Shown: positions 11,560 to 22,739 of the stretch, piece after piece
How positions within the stretch are numbered: the stretch's first letter is position 1
Layout of the letters: each line of letters begins with the position of its first letter
Assembly (NCBI GenBank): GCA_025201705.1
Contig: MU616835.1
Location: 1 to 37,540 of the forward strand
Length of the DNA: 37,540 nucleotides
Source: Dissophora ornata
Taxonomy: Eukaryota > Mortierellomycota > Mortierellomycetes > Mortierellales > Mortierellaceae
Direction: 5' to 3'
Translations under genes and position numbers: made by a program
Notes under the pieces: generated by a model
Databases searched by the model: none
Told to the model about the DNA's origin: nothing
The model's input: the letters and a program-made list of their open reading frames with translations, nothing else

Positions 11560-11567
11560 TATAAAAA
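11560..11567 (+). promoter_or_regulatory. TATA box of ARG7
   Basis: TATAAAAA lies 126 nt upstream of the ATG. A C/T-rich leader (about 11580-11665) follows, as is common in fungal core promoters. Confidence 0.55.
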
Positions 11568-11692
11568 GAGGATGTTTATCCAACGATCCTCACCCCGCCG
11601 GCATCTCATTCCTTTCCTCCCTCATTGCCATCATCACCTTTCTCTCTCGTCTCTCCTTATTCTGCGAAACAACGATAGAAGGGTCAAGCACT

Positions 11693-13260
11693 ATGTCATT
11701 TCTCTCACTCTCACGCCGCTCCTTCGGCTCTCTCAACGCCGCCTCGTCCTCGGTGGCTCGCGCCTACTCCACAAAGGCCCCCCCAGCCTCCGCCTCACTC
11801 TCAGCATCTAAACAGAAGCTTATCCCTACCTCGGGATCCTATCCTAAAGGATTCCTTGTCTCTGGCATTTCATCCCATGTCAAGAAATCAGGTGCCAAGG
11901 ATCTGGCCCTGATCACTTCGCCTAAATACCCCTGCTCGGCAGCTGCTGTCTTTACAAAGAACGTCTTCCAGGCTGCACCTGTCGTTGCCTCGCGGGAACG
12001 GCTTCATGACAATGGAGGCAAGGCCATTCATGGCATGGTCACAAACTCTGGATGCGCCAATGCTGTGACGGGAGCCAAGGGTCTGGAGAACGCCAAGGAG
12101 ATGCTTGAAGCCTTGGATGCCGTGACAGGTCATAGACGATCGAGTTTGGTAATGTCCACAGGAGTGATTGGACAACACTTGAAGATGGACAAGATCCTGC
12201 AAGGTATTCAGGAGTCCAAGAGTCATTTGGGAGATCAGCACGAACATTGGATGGACTGTGCTCAGGCCTACATGACGACCGATACGTTCCCAAAGCTGCG
12301 ATCAAAGGTCTTTCAACTCCCAGAGTCTAAGGTCGAGTATAGGATGGCAGGCATCACCAAAGGTGCTGGTATGATTCACCCCGATATGGCAACTCTTTTG
12401 GGTACTATTGTGACGGATTTGGGAGTGGAGCCTGGTCTGTTGCAGTATGCGTTGACCCATGCGGTGGATAGATCCTTCAATGCCATTAGTGTTGATGGAG
12501 ACATGAGCACAAACGATACAGTTGCGCTGTTGGCTAATGGAGGAGCGACAGAGGGTAAGATTGTGGTGGATCAATTGACGAGCAAAGACTTTGAAGCATT
12601 CCGGGAAAACTTGACCGAGTTTGCACAGGAGTTGTCGCAGCTTGTGGTTAGGGATGGAGAGGGAGCAACCAAGTTTGTCAAGGTTTCTGTTGAGGTAAGA
12701 AAAGTCCCTTATTTTCTCACATGAGATCTTTTGCTGTAGTGTAGGAATAACAAGAGAGCACGAGGAGGAAGAGGAGGAAGAGGAGGAGGAGGAGGAGGAG
12801 GAGGAGGAGGAGGAGGAGGAGGTTTCTTAAGATGTGATCAAAATTCACTCACTTACAAAATGTCTCTGGCTCAATCTTGTTAATGTAGGGTGCTCCTTCA
12901 TTCGAAGCCGCGAAAACTGTGGCTTCGACCATTGCCACGTCCTCGCTGGTCAAGACGGCACTTTACGGTCAGGATGCCAACTGGGGTCGCATTCTCTGTG
13001 CAGTCGGATACTCTGGCGTGAAAGAGATTGATCCAAAGAAGGTCTCGGTCTCGTTTATCCCCACCGACAACTCGGCGCCTTTGAAATTGCTTGTGAATGG
13101 CGAGCCTGAGGAGGTGGATGAGTCGCGTGCGAGCGAGATCTTGAAGATGGAGGATTTGGAGATCCGAGTGGAGCTGAACGGCGGAACGGAAAAGACCGCG
13201 TATTGGACATGCGACCTGTCTCACGAGTATATTTCGATCAATGCTGACTACCGTTCATAG
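11693..13260 (+). CDS. ARG7: Mitochondrial bifunctional ornithine acetyltransferase / N-acetylglutamate synthase (ArgJ family)
   Basis: Two exons, 11693-12694 and 12889-13260, encode 457 residues. The N-terminus (residues 1-30, rich in Arg, Ser and Ala, no acidic residue, ending AYSTKAP) is a typical mitochondrial presequence. The ArgJ self-cleavage motif [15 protein letters not shown] is intact. Thr234 is the predicted nucleophile, exposed as the N-terminus of the beta chain after cleavage at Ala233-Thr234. The C-terminus ends NADYRS as in the family. The enzyme transfers acetyl from N2-acetylornithine to glutamate and so recycles acetyl groups in arginine synthesis; many members also use acetyl-CoA. 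Some fungal members are monofunctional, which sequence alone does not settle. A TGACTCA element and a TATA box precede it. The intron contains a GGA-rich repeat. Confidence 0.96.
12762..12822 (+). repeat. GGA/GAG purine microsatellite inside the ARG7 intron
   Basis: About 60 nt of GAG/GGA triplets, nearly perfect from 12781 on, lie in the middle of the 194-nt intron (12695-12888). The strand asymmetry is complete (no C or T). Being intronic, its length can vary without harming the protein. Confidence 0.9.
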
Positions 13261-13321
13261 CGAAAAAAAAAATAGTGTGTCCAGACTCCAGATGCTTGTT
13301 TGTGAAGGAGGCAACTCTGCC

Positions 13322-13327
13322 AATAAA
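13322..13327 (+). terminator. Poly(A) signal of ARG7
   Basis: AATAAA lies 62 nt after the stop codon. Confidence 0.5.
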
Positions 13328-13543
13328 AAAAGAGCGAATTCTTCCTCAGTGAAGCAGAGACGCGTCATGCGCTGGCAAAATCGAAGAAATAGCGACGCAT
13401 TGTGCGGCAGTGCGAAATCTAGGTCGGTGGACTGACAATAACCATTTTTATTTCTACTCTGCACCACAACAAGCACTCCAATCCCCTTCCTGCACACCAA
13501 GGAGCCCAAGTACCATTTCCAAACTATGTCGTAAACCTTGTGA

Positions 13544-13883
13544 TTGCTCCTAACCATCATTGCCGTCGTTAACTTGGCCATCTCTTCGCTTTGGAATACT
13601 ACGCTCTTTGGAAGTATGATGCCGAGGATGGCGGCACTGACTCTCCAGAGCAGCAAAGTCTGTCGCGTACACCTACTCCATCCCCTTCAAGTCATTCCTG
13701 CATCGATACGTCCGAGCGCTCCTATTCTTGGCCCTCGCTGGCATGACCGTCAAGACATAGGACGACTCCAATAACCCCGGTGCCGTCGATGCCTGCATCA
13801 ATCCTGGAAGACGATGCTCATTATCGACAGCATCTATCTTTCTGACGCTATCCAACGTATTCTTCGTCGTCTGCGAAGAGTGA
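13544..13883 (+). pseudogene. Degenerate copy of the adjacent four-transmembrane gene
   Basis: No intact frame exists, but three frames in succession encode pieces resembling the intact protein at 14269-14715. The first is a TM1-like segment (LTIIAVVNLAISSL). The second is an acidic loop (YYALWKYDAEDGGTDSPEQ), one frame away. The third is a TM3-like segment (YVRALLFLALAGMTVKT) followed by an in-frame TAG. After it comes DDSNNPGAVDACINPGRRCS and a TM4-like segment, matching DDEGGTSHCINTGKLCS of the intact gene. The TM2 segment appears deleted. Two frameshifts, one internal stop and a deletion argue for a decayed tandem duplicate. No donor/acceptor pairs that would rescue the frame were seen. 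The homology call rests on reading translations by eye. Confidence 0.5.
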
Positions 13884-14148
13884 CTTACGCTACTCTCAAG
13901 ACACGAGTACGAACTGAATAGTCATTGTCGCCGCAAGTGACCCGTTAGAATACAAAACATTGAAAAATTAGAAAAGAGATGTTCCTTTATCTTCTCGTAC
14001 ATACTGCCAACCGGAAGTTTGATTGTTTGGCAGCATAGAGGTCCCGCCACACATTGCCGACTGTCCTGCTGTCGGGTATGCATGAGAATGGCTATGTAGA
14101 ATCGACAAGATAGACTATAACGGTGTTCTCGACGACTTCCAGTTCGCG

Positions 14149-14157
14149 TATATATAT
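14149..14157 (+). promoter_or_regulatory. TATA box of the four-TM gene
   Basis: TATATATAT lies 120 nt upstream of the ATG at 14269 and is followed by a C-rich leader (CCATCCCCC and beyond). The spacing fits a fungal core promoter. Confidence 0.55.
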
Positions 14158-14268
14158 TCCATCCCCCATGCAGCCCTTGTCCATTTTTCACAACACACTT
14201 TCCACCCTACTACGAATCCACCTTTTGACCCCTTCCCTGCTACCTCCACCACAAAAGTCTTTTAAAAA

Positions 14269-14715
14269 ATGCGCATCGGTGTGATGTTTCTTAAGGTCTT
14301 CGTGGCCCTCTGCATTGTTGCCAACACCGTCCTCGACATCGTCTACTGCCACCTCCGAAAAGACGAATCTGCGAACGACGGTAGTGTCTCTACCACCTGG
14401 CAGGACCACGTAGCTATTGTGCTCAGTGTGCTCCTCCTGATAGTCTACATTGCCAACAACATAAGAAACCCAAAGGCGCTGAGATATGCTCCATACGGCG
14501 TGGCGGTATTCCTGGCCTGTCTCTTGGTGGGCTTCGTTGTCAAGAACACGGTCTTCGATGTGTTGTCCGATGATGAGGGCGGCACCTCTCATTGCATCAA
14601 CACCGGGAAGCTTTGCTCGATGGCTAGGGCTACTTTGATCTGCGCGATATTTATGCCGGTGGGAATCATGTTGGAGATCATCATATCATTGTTCGTTGAC
14701 AATGCCGAGAAATAA
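14269..14715 (+). CDS. Small four-transmembrane protein, MARVEL-like topology, function unknown
   Basis: A single-exon gene of 148 residues. Four hydrophobic segments are visible: about 3-24 (VFVALCIVANTVLDIV), 45-64 (AIVLSVLLLIVYIANN), 77-99 (VAVFLACLLVGFVV) and 121-143 (TLICAIFMPVGIMLEIIISL). A charged loop KDESANDG separates TM1 from TM2, and a Cys-containing loop (HCINTGKLC) lies between TM3 and TM4. Four short TM segments with this spacing resemble MARVEL-type membrane proteins, but no diagnostic motif identifies the family. It probably resides in plasma or endomembranes. A TATA box precedes it, and a decayed copy lies directly upstream, so this was once a tandem pair. The AATAAA at 14711-14716 overlaps the stop codon. 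Confidence 0.75.
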   Translation: MRIGVMFLKVFVALCIVANTVLDIVYCHLRKDESANDGSVSTTWQDHVAIVLSVLLLIVYIANNIRNPKALRYAPYGVAVFLACLLVGFVVKNTVFDVLSDDEGGTSHCINTGKLCSMARATLICAIFMPVGIMLEIIISLFVDNAEK

Positions 14716-14879
14716 ACTCGTTGTGGACATCACGTTCTTTTCACGTGACCTGCACTCTTTAGCCTGGAACGTCTCTTTCTGTTGTAGTGTTTGAAATGTC
14801 ACTTGGCCTCTGAGTTTTCATCAACTTGCCTTCTTTTCCTCCCTACTGCTACACCGATCAATCGCTGCTTTTCTCTCTA

Positions 14880-14915
<36 letters not shown>

Positions 14916-15247
14916 ACCACGCCGAGCCGAAATATCAACAAAGAGAAATCATCCTGCAGCATTTGAGTACCTCCGCACAACCGCTTCTCCCCTGGCCCAA
15001 CACCCCCGTCATTCTTCTCCACACCCTTTTTTGGCCACCAGTGCTCATCCAGACGTTCTGCTCTCTCCCTCATCAACCCTTTTTTTATCCCCTCTGCCGC
15101 TCTCTCATCCATTTTTGAGCTTGTTTTGTGCCCTGAAGAATACGAGAGGACGAACGGCGAGTCGTTGCTCTTCCGCATACCTTTTCCTTCATTTCCTCTC
15201 TTGCACGTTCCTGAAATACCTTTGCACAAAATAAACGCGTGCCTGCC
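14716..15247 (+). promoter_or_regulatory. Intergenic: 3' end of the four-TM gene and C/T-rich leader of the TOG gene
   Basis: This 532-nt gap is dominated by pyrimidines, including a (CT)n microsatellite at about 14872-14916 and long C/T stretches at 14990-15120. No gene is visible. It likely contains the terminator of the upstream gene and the promoter and leader of the XMAP215-family gene. Confidence 0.45.
14872..14916 (+). repeat. (CT)n microsatellite
   Basis: A run of CT dinucleotides with few interruptions, perfect from about 14890 to 14915, in the upstream region of the TOG-protein gene. Confidence 0.9.
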
Positions 15248-18200
15248 ATGGACGAATTCGGAGGCAACGCTCCAGAGGAGAACTTCAACTCGATTCCAGT
15301 CCAGGAGAGGTTGGACCACAAGGTGTGTTTACTCCGCGTTCAGGGCCAACTTGATCAACTTTGAGTTTTGATGGGAATCCTCTTTCCTGGGTCCGTAATG
15401 TCAAATAGACAAAAACAGTTTTGTTCCTTGTGACACTAACAACGATGTTATTGTTGTTATTGTTGTTGTTGGGGTTTTTTTATTTGATAATCACAGAACT
15501 GGAAAGCTCGCGTTTCTGCCTATGAAGAACTCGCAAAGCTATTCCGAACAAGCGTGGAGGACTCTGACTTTCGGCGGTTCGAGGGTTCATTAAAGAAAAT
15601 GGCTCTTGATTCTAACGCAGTGGCCCAGGAATCAGGATTGACCACGCTCATTCAGTTTGTGGAGAATGCCCCGGACCCCAACAGGTGAGACTACCATTAC
15701 GCGTCAACAGTTTTTAAATTGCTACAGGAAGACCAAAAAAAAAAAAAAAAAAAAAAAAAAACGGGCACCAACACAGGCATATATGCCTTTCTCCGACTTT
15801 TTTATTTTAGGACGAAAAACGTCGTGGTGCCGGCAGTTGTGGAAAAGTGCCTTTCGTCGACAAGAACGGGAACCAAGGCCAAGGCACTGGACTTGATTCT
15901 GTTATATGTTGAGGTTGACACCCCAGATCCAGTGATTGTAAGTGACCTGAAAGCAGGAGGGTACTCGGAGGTAAAATACAGGGTGTGGTTGCACAGACTG
16001 CTCACGCTATTTTATGACCATTCAATCGTACACGCCAACAGGAGGACGTTTTGCCCGGGTTAGATGCCAAACTCCCAAAACTCGTCGCCACGACTACAAA
16101 CGCATTGGCTGCAATTGTTCGGTAGGACCTAAAGCATGTGTTAGACCAATCTACATTTCTATGTTCTGGCGTGCGACTAATTCCAGATCACCTTGTTATG
16201 AAATATTAGCACGTTTGGCGTGAAGAGCCTCAACGTTAAACCCCTCATCAAAAAGTTGCCACCACTCTTCGGTCACTCAGACAAGAATGTCCGTGCAGAA
16301 GCCCAGGCTTTGACAATAGAGTTGTATAGATGGCTCGGAAAAGCCATCATGCCGTCATTGGAGGACCTGAAGCCTGTACAGCAAAAAGAATTGACAGAGG
16401 CATTTGAGAAGCTGCCTGATGAACGACCCACACCATTGAAGTACATCCGCTCTCAACAAGCAGAGATGGCAGCGGCAGCAGCGGCAGCTGAGGCTGGAGG
16501 TGGCGATGGAGACGACGGGCAGGATGAGGATGAAGAGATGGTCGTAGTGGATGAGCTTGATTTGTTTGATCCCATCGACGTAAGCTCCAAGATGGAGAGC
16601 AACTTTTATGAACTACTAGCGTCCAAAAAGTGGCAGGAAAGGAAGGAAGCACTGGACGCGCTACTGGTCCTCTGCAAGTCACCAAAGATCCTTGATAGTC
16701 ATTATTCAGAGTTGGTCGGAGCTCTTGGAAAGGTAACCGCTCGTCTCATGGATAGCTGTCGATTATTGGTCGAGAATGTAATTCTCACACTTTGGTTTCT
16801 GGCATAGCGTATGGCGGATACCAACATTAATATCGTAATTGTGGCAGCAAATTGCTTGGAGGGACTGGCTCGTGGACTACGCGATAGCTTCAGCAAGTAC
16901 AAGCCGTCTGTGGCAGGATTGGTTATGGATCGACTCAAGGAGCGCAAGGTCACAGTTGTGGAGGCCTTGACCGGCGCACTGAATGCCATGTACAGCACAG
17001 TAAGAGCTTGATGGATCTCATAAGTGTCTATTGAAATGGGTTAATGCTCGGGGCTATACTTGACTATGCATCAAAATTGTAATTTGATAGATATCATACT
17101 CCGAGCTCCTGGAGGATTCAGCGGCGAATGTGGTCCACAAGAATCCACAGATCAGGGCAGAGGTTATCAAACTGCAGATTAATCGACTGAAGGAAATCAA
17201 GATCGCCCCGTCGAAACAGGAAATAAAAACTGGATGTGAGATGCTCGTCAAGGCATTTGACGATGGAGATGCGGCCGTCCGCGAGGCGACTGCAGAGGCG
17301 CTTGGCACGCTGATGAAATGCTGCGGAGAGAAACCATTGCTGGCGTATTTGGAAGGGCTTGATTCTGTTAAGATGGGCAAGGTTAAGGAGTACTTCGAGA
17401 AGGCTGTCGTAAAGGCAAAACCTGCTCCTGTCGCAGCGCCAAAAGCGGCCCCACCCAAGCCCGTTGCGGCGAAGCCGGCTCCAAAGGTACTTGATGATGG
17501 AGTGATGACACGTATGGCGGCGATGATTGCCATAACAACAACCTCATTGAAAGAGATCCTGTCACTAACTGCCATGACTGCATCATGATAGAAATCTGCA
17601 CCAACAAAGGATTCAGAGTCACCGGCAGCTGCACCCGCAAAGAAACCTGTTGGAAAGCCCCCAGCACTTTCATCTACGAAGAAACCTGTTGCCAAAGCTG
17701 CACCGGCGGCAGCGTCGTCGAACGCAGGAGCTGCGGCAAAGAAAGTGGCACCAGTTGCTGGTGGGGCTAAGAAGGAGGAGGAACCGCTGAGGTACAAGTT
17801 TTCTAACGAAACAGCGGAAGAACAGGCGGCAGAGTTCTTGACACCAGAATTGATTGCAGAGTTTGGCGACTCGGCCTGGAAAATACGACTGGAGGCCATG
17901 GAGAAGTTACATGAGCTTGTGGATAGTAATCCTGGATTTGAGGCGGAACTGATTACCCGCGTCTTGGCTAAAAAGCCCGGCTGGAAGGAGAGCAACTTCC
18001 AGGTTTCAACTAAACTCTATGGTATCCTTCAGCTACAAGCACAAAAGCTGTCTTCTTTTTCCAAGGCGTGCGCTGCGCTCAGCATTCCAGGTATGCTCGT
18101 GTTTAGGCTCCCAAGGCTGCAAAGACATGTCTGGTGTCATATACCGGTACTAATGTTCGCTGGCCTTATTTGCATTTGTAGCTATGATCGACAAGATGGG

Positions 18201-21200
18201 TGACATTAAATTGAAGAAGGCGGCTGGCGAGTGCTTGACCGCGTACGCAGAGGCTCTCTCACTCCAATTTGTCTTGAGCCAGTCATATGACCCTCTCAAG
18301 AAGCTCAAGGCACCCAAGGCGCTGGCTGATTCGCTGCTCTGGATCAACCAACAACTGGAGGACTTTGGCATTGGTGGCCTGCAAGTACGCGAAATGATCG
18401 AGTTTTTAAAGGTCGCACTCGGAAGCGCCAATGCTGCAGTGCGCACCAATGCTGTGAGTGTCCTGGGAACTTTACGTCGATTCATTGGACCGGGTATGTA
18501 GATGCAGTTATGACTGTCGCCGAATATCGAAGAACTCAGCTCTACAGCCATCTAACAATGCAGTGCTTCCATGTAGGAATTCGTTCATTTGTCGAGGATT
18601 GCAACACTGCACTGTTGGCAGCAATTGACACAGAATTTGCAAAGGTTGCCGATTTGGAACCACCACAAGTGACGAAAGGTGCAGTGGAGGACAGCGCTGG
18701 AGGTGCGGCCGTGGAAGAACTTTTCCCCAAGGTGGACATCGGAAACCAATTCACATCGGCCTTACTAGAGGAATGCGGGGATGCCAACTGGAAGGTGCGC
18801 AAGGAGGGTCTGGAGAAGGTCGTAGCGATCATAGATGCCAATAAGCGGATCAAACCAAACCTTGGTGGTCTTCCAGGCGCACTGAAACTTCGATTAGCCG
18901 ACAGCAACAAGAATCTGCAGATCCTGACGATGGAAATCTGCACCAAGCTCGCCAATGCCATGGGCAAACCCTTTGAGAAATATGCGAGGATCCTCTGCTC
19001 AAACGTTGCCAGCTGTTTAACGGACCAAAAAGACAATGTTAGGAACACGTCCCTTGCAGCACTGGAGGCATTTGCCACGCAAGGTGGCCTTGATTCGTTG
19101 GTATCGTCGATCGCTGTCTCGCTGGTAACCAACTCTCCCACACTGCGAAAGGACCTGTTGACGTGGCTCACAACCTTCTGTAATGGGGCTAAAGAGCGCG
19201 AAGTGACTCTTCCAGACCTGGCTCCCCTTGCCCCTCCAATCCTGCAGTGCTTGCAGGATCGAAGTCCCGATGTACGCAAAGCAGGCCAAGCATTTTTACC
19301 CATCCTAATGGCAAGCGTGGGATACGATGCTGTTGTCTCCAAATGTAGTGATCTGAAGGGAGCAGCCAAGTCCGCCATCATGCCCATGCTCGAGGCAGCC
19401 AAGCCAGCGCCGCCACCACGCCCTCCATCGGCAGCAGGAAATGCAAAGGCAGCACCGCCAGGAGCGCTCAGTACTTTGCCCAGTTTGCCTCGCCCAGGTG
19501 CGAAGGGGGGTGCTCGGCCAGGCGCATCAGGTCTCCCAGGTGGTCCCTCGAAGGTGGCAGCTCGACCTGCTGTAAATGCCCCCCCAACGACGCCAGGCCC
19601 CCCTCGCGAACAGCAGTCTTCACCCATTCCGACCTTACCACAACTTCCTTCTCTTCCTGGACAAGGACAAGGGTCAGGTCTTGTTGCGCCAAGATCTCGT
19701 CTGAACTTGAAGAAGCCTGGTCAGACAATCCCATCAGCCATGGAGTCTGGAATCCCAGGAGCCCCACAACGTGTGTCGCGACTTCACGACATGCAGTCGG
19801 AGTACGACGATTATAATGCCCCTCCTCCCATGAACAACCCTCAGTCGCAAATGGGCATGGGCATGCAGCAGCACTCGTTTGATCCCATGGATGGCGTGTC
19901 TGCAACTTCTCAGTCAATGAACGGGGCAAGACCGATGGGTCCCAATAACATGGGAGGTATGGGAGGCGGACTTCCGATGAACAATGGCCTGTCTCAACCA
20001 CCATCCGCCATGGTCGTCCCACCGTCGGCACAGATCAAGCGCCTCTCTGTCTCGGGTGGAGACAGAAGAGGAGAAGCGGTCATGGATTTTCTTGTCACAC
20101 AGATCACGAGTGACGATGCTCACCAGAGCATTGATGCTCTCAAGCAGCTGGAGAAGGCGCTTCATGGACCCCTGGATGTTATTATCCCTCACATCAACGA
20201 ACTTGTGAATGCCCATACTCTTCAAATTCGCCTGGCGTACACAGGCCTCGAACCGCGCAACAACTCGACCACTCGCGTGTGCAAGCATCTAGTCAACTCG
20301 CTTGTCAGTATTTTTTCGAACAAGCAACTGGCGATAAAGGTCCAGTCTGACCCGTTGTACAACCTTTTGCACGAACTTGCCAGTCGTTTGCTAGACAAGA
20401 ATCTGGACAAGGTCGAGAGCGGTCAGCAGCTGGCCAAGGCTCTAAACGTCACAATGGTCAAGGTGTTGGAGAACAGTAACCGCAATGCAACGTTTAGCGC
20501 CCTGCTTCTGATTCTGGTCCGTTGCGCCCAGCCGCTCAGGAACATGGAAGATTCTGCTCATCAGGCCAAGTTTGGAGATTTAATCATGAAGTGCATCTGG
20601 AAGCTTACAAAGACGATCAAGGAGTGTGTTGCTGCTGGGACATTTAAGCCAAATGAGCTCCTCGCGGATATGAATGACTTTTTGGTTTCAATTTCGCCAC
20701 CAGAGTGGAAGAAACGTGCTCAAGAGGGTGTACCATTGGGTGATATGCCCTTGAGGACTGTCAAGACAGTCTTGGTGGAGTTATCATCAGGCATGGGCGA
20801 TGAGGTCTTTAACCACCTAGACCTAATCCATGATCCCACTAAGTCGGCGATCCATCAGTACCTCATACACATGACTGGCTCAAAGAAGAGGCCAATCGCT
20901 CAAGTCCAGAACCCCGCCATGCAGCCCGTGCCTAGCGGTACTGGTCGGGATCGAGTGCCGGTTGTTGGCGCAATGACCAGCCAACCCCTGACCGTTCACA
21001 GCTCTCTCCAGCAGCAGCCACACCTCAACCAGTTGCCAACATCGCCACAGTTCCAACATCAGACCATCTCGCCGAGAGCACCTCAGCAGTCGACATTTGG
21101 ATCGCAGCTTCAAGCCCCTCAGAGCTCTCTTTCTAGTTTCGCATTACAGCAGTCTCCTCAAAGCGATTTCGGTGGCGCAGGCGCCAACCCAAATCGACTG

Positions 21201-22488
21201 AGTATGACCATGGGACAGTCTCCGAGCCCAAGCCCGGTCGCCGGTAGTAGCGAGAGCAAGAGTGCGGATGACCTCTCCGGTATGTCAGAGACAGATATGA
21301 ACGCTCGTCTGACCCAGATCTTTACAAAGATCGGAACCCGAGAAGAAACTAAGCAGGTAGGTATCTCGTGTAGATGATTCTCTTTTGCAGATTATCTATT
21401 TCGTGCTAACAGGATTATCATTTGTGTCACTCTATTGTTCGCTGTACAGGGCATTAGCGACTTGTACCAGTTCCAGAAGATGTACCCCAACATGGAGTCG
21501 AAGGTCAACGCACAGCTCGCAAAAACTGGAACATTTTTCCAAAGCTATATCAGAAGAGGACTAGCCAACTTGGCAGCAGAAGCTAATACTGCAGCCGCAG
21601 GTGGGACTCTTCCGATATCCAGCAGTGGTGTTGGAGTGAGCGGCATAGGATCTCAGATTGTCCGAGACCGGGAGACTGCGGATGCGATCGCCAGAAGGAG
21701 GGAGAGTACAATGTCGATAGCCAGCTCTGAAGGCGGCGCAGGCGCTACGGGATCCACTTCCACGGATCCATCAGAGTCCTATAAGGATCGACTGGCTAGA
21801 CTCCAGCAGATGTTTGGCTACAAATCGGTAAGAATTTGAGACTCTACGAATGGGATGTCCCTTATTTTACTTTGAAAATATGTACTGACAAATATGGTTG
21901 TTTTAGGATTCCAAGACGCCTTCGCCAGTCCAAGATGGCCATGCAATGGAGGGTCGCAACAGTCCAATCCTGACGTCGCGTCAACAGCAGGAGCTCGACT
22001 ATCAGCAGCATCAGCTGCAACAACAACAAATTTTAGCCCAGCACAGCCGATCGCGTCCCTCTTCTCTTTACCAGTCATCGCTTGCCAGCGGGACTGCCTC
22101 ACCAACAACTTCACAGTTTGGCGGCTCCATCAGTGGACTGCATTCGCCTTATCAGACACACTTCAATCACCAAGATAGTCTTGGTAGCAACAAGAACATG
22201 AACAATGGATTCGGAAATCCAGGAGGGGCAGCAAGTGGCAGTTTCAGCGGTATTTCTCCGTCGTCGCCCGCACCGACGCTACAGGCATTGCAAGAGTCGA
22301 TGGCAGCGAAGGAGCGAGCACAGACGGTGGCACTGATGAAGGAGAGGCTGGCGAAGATGAAGACACAGACTCTGACGTCGTCCCAATTGGCGTTGCAGCA
22401 GTTCCATCAGCAGCAAGCGGCGGGAGCTGATCATGAAAATGGGGGCGCAGGACATGTTAGCGGGAATGGAGGAGCACAGTACTTCTGA
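15248..22488 (+). CDS. STU2: XMAP215/Dis1/CKAP5-family microtubule polymerase with four TOG domains
   Basis: Twelve exons (15248-15322, 15497-15684, 15811-15937, 16042-16121, 16210-16732, 16808-16999, 17091-17486, 17592-18090, 18182-18493, 18577-21356, 21450-21827, 21907-22488) give 2043 residues with every junction in phase. TOG1 spans about 25-240 (NWKARVSAYEELAKLF; EIYRWL-like ELYRWLG), TOG2 about 274-510, TOG3 about 590-830 and TOG4 about 850-1072. A Pro/Gly/Met-rich linker (about 1073-1290) follows, then a helical C-terminal domain (about 1296-1565) like that of animal CKAP5. After it come a KIGTREETKQGISDLYQ segment and a Gln-rich tail with a short coiled coil. The family binds tubulin through TOG domains, speeds growth at plus ends and acts at spindle poles and kinetochores. 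Yeast relatives have two TOGs and animals five; here the linker sits where TOG5 would be. Orthology is firm, the symbol nominal. Confidence 0.94.
15735..15761 (+). repeat. Poly(A) run, 27 nt, in intron 2 of the TOG gene
   Basis: An uninterrupted A27 between the donor at 15685 and the acceptor at 15810. It lies fully within the intron and does not disturb the coding phase. Confidence 0.95.
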
Positions 22489-22739
22489 AGAGACAAAACA
22501 TTACATAGTCTAGGCTTATTGCATGTAATATATCATTTTATTTGCTTGAGATTGAAGGGGATTTATTTATGCATTGGGCACAAGTCACGATAGGGGGAGG
22601 GGGTTCGATTGATTTGATGGCCACTGGAATGTGCCGATTCGTGATTTTACTTGTTTTCGCACACACTTTCCTTTCTCTCCGTCTTTACGATTCTTGCCCT
22701 TCTCTCAGCCTGCCTCTCTCCCTCTCCCTTTTGGTTCCA

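Noticed and set aside
17054..17995. 313-codon minus-strand frame inside the TOG gene
   Set aside because: It is antisense to well-supported TOG2-TOG3 exons; its Ala/Gly/Phe-rich composition mirrors the Ala/Lys-rich sense codons.
18542..19627. 361-codon minus-strand frame inside the TOG gene
   Set aside because: It is antisense to TOG4 and the Pro-rich linker, with no independent motif; it is explained by codon bias of the sense strand.
22542..22739. N-terminal extension of the SMYD frame that looks like a signal peptide or membrane segment
   Set aside because: The hydrophobic and Leu/Ser-rich stretch comes from translating a C/T-rich leader. It begins about 50 nt after the previous gene's stop, and no relative of this kind is known to me with such a segment.
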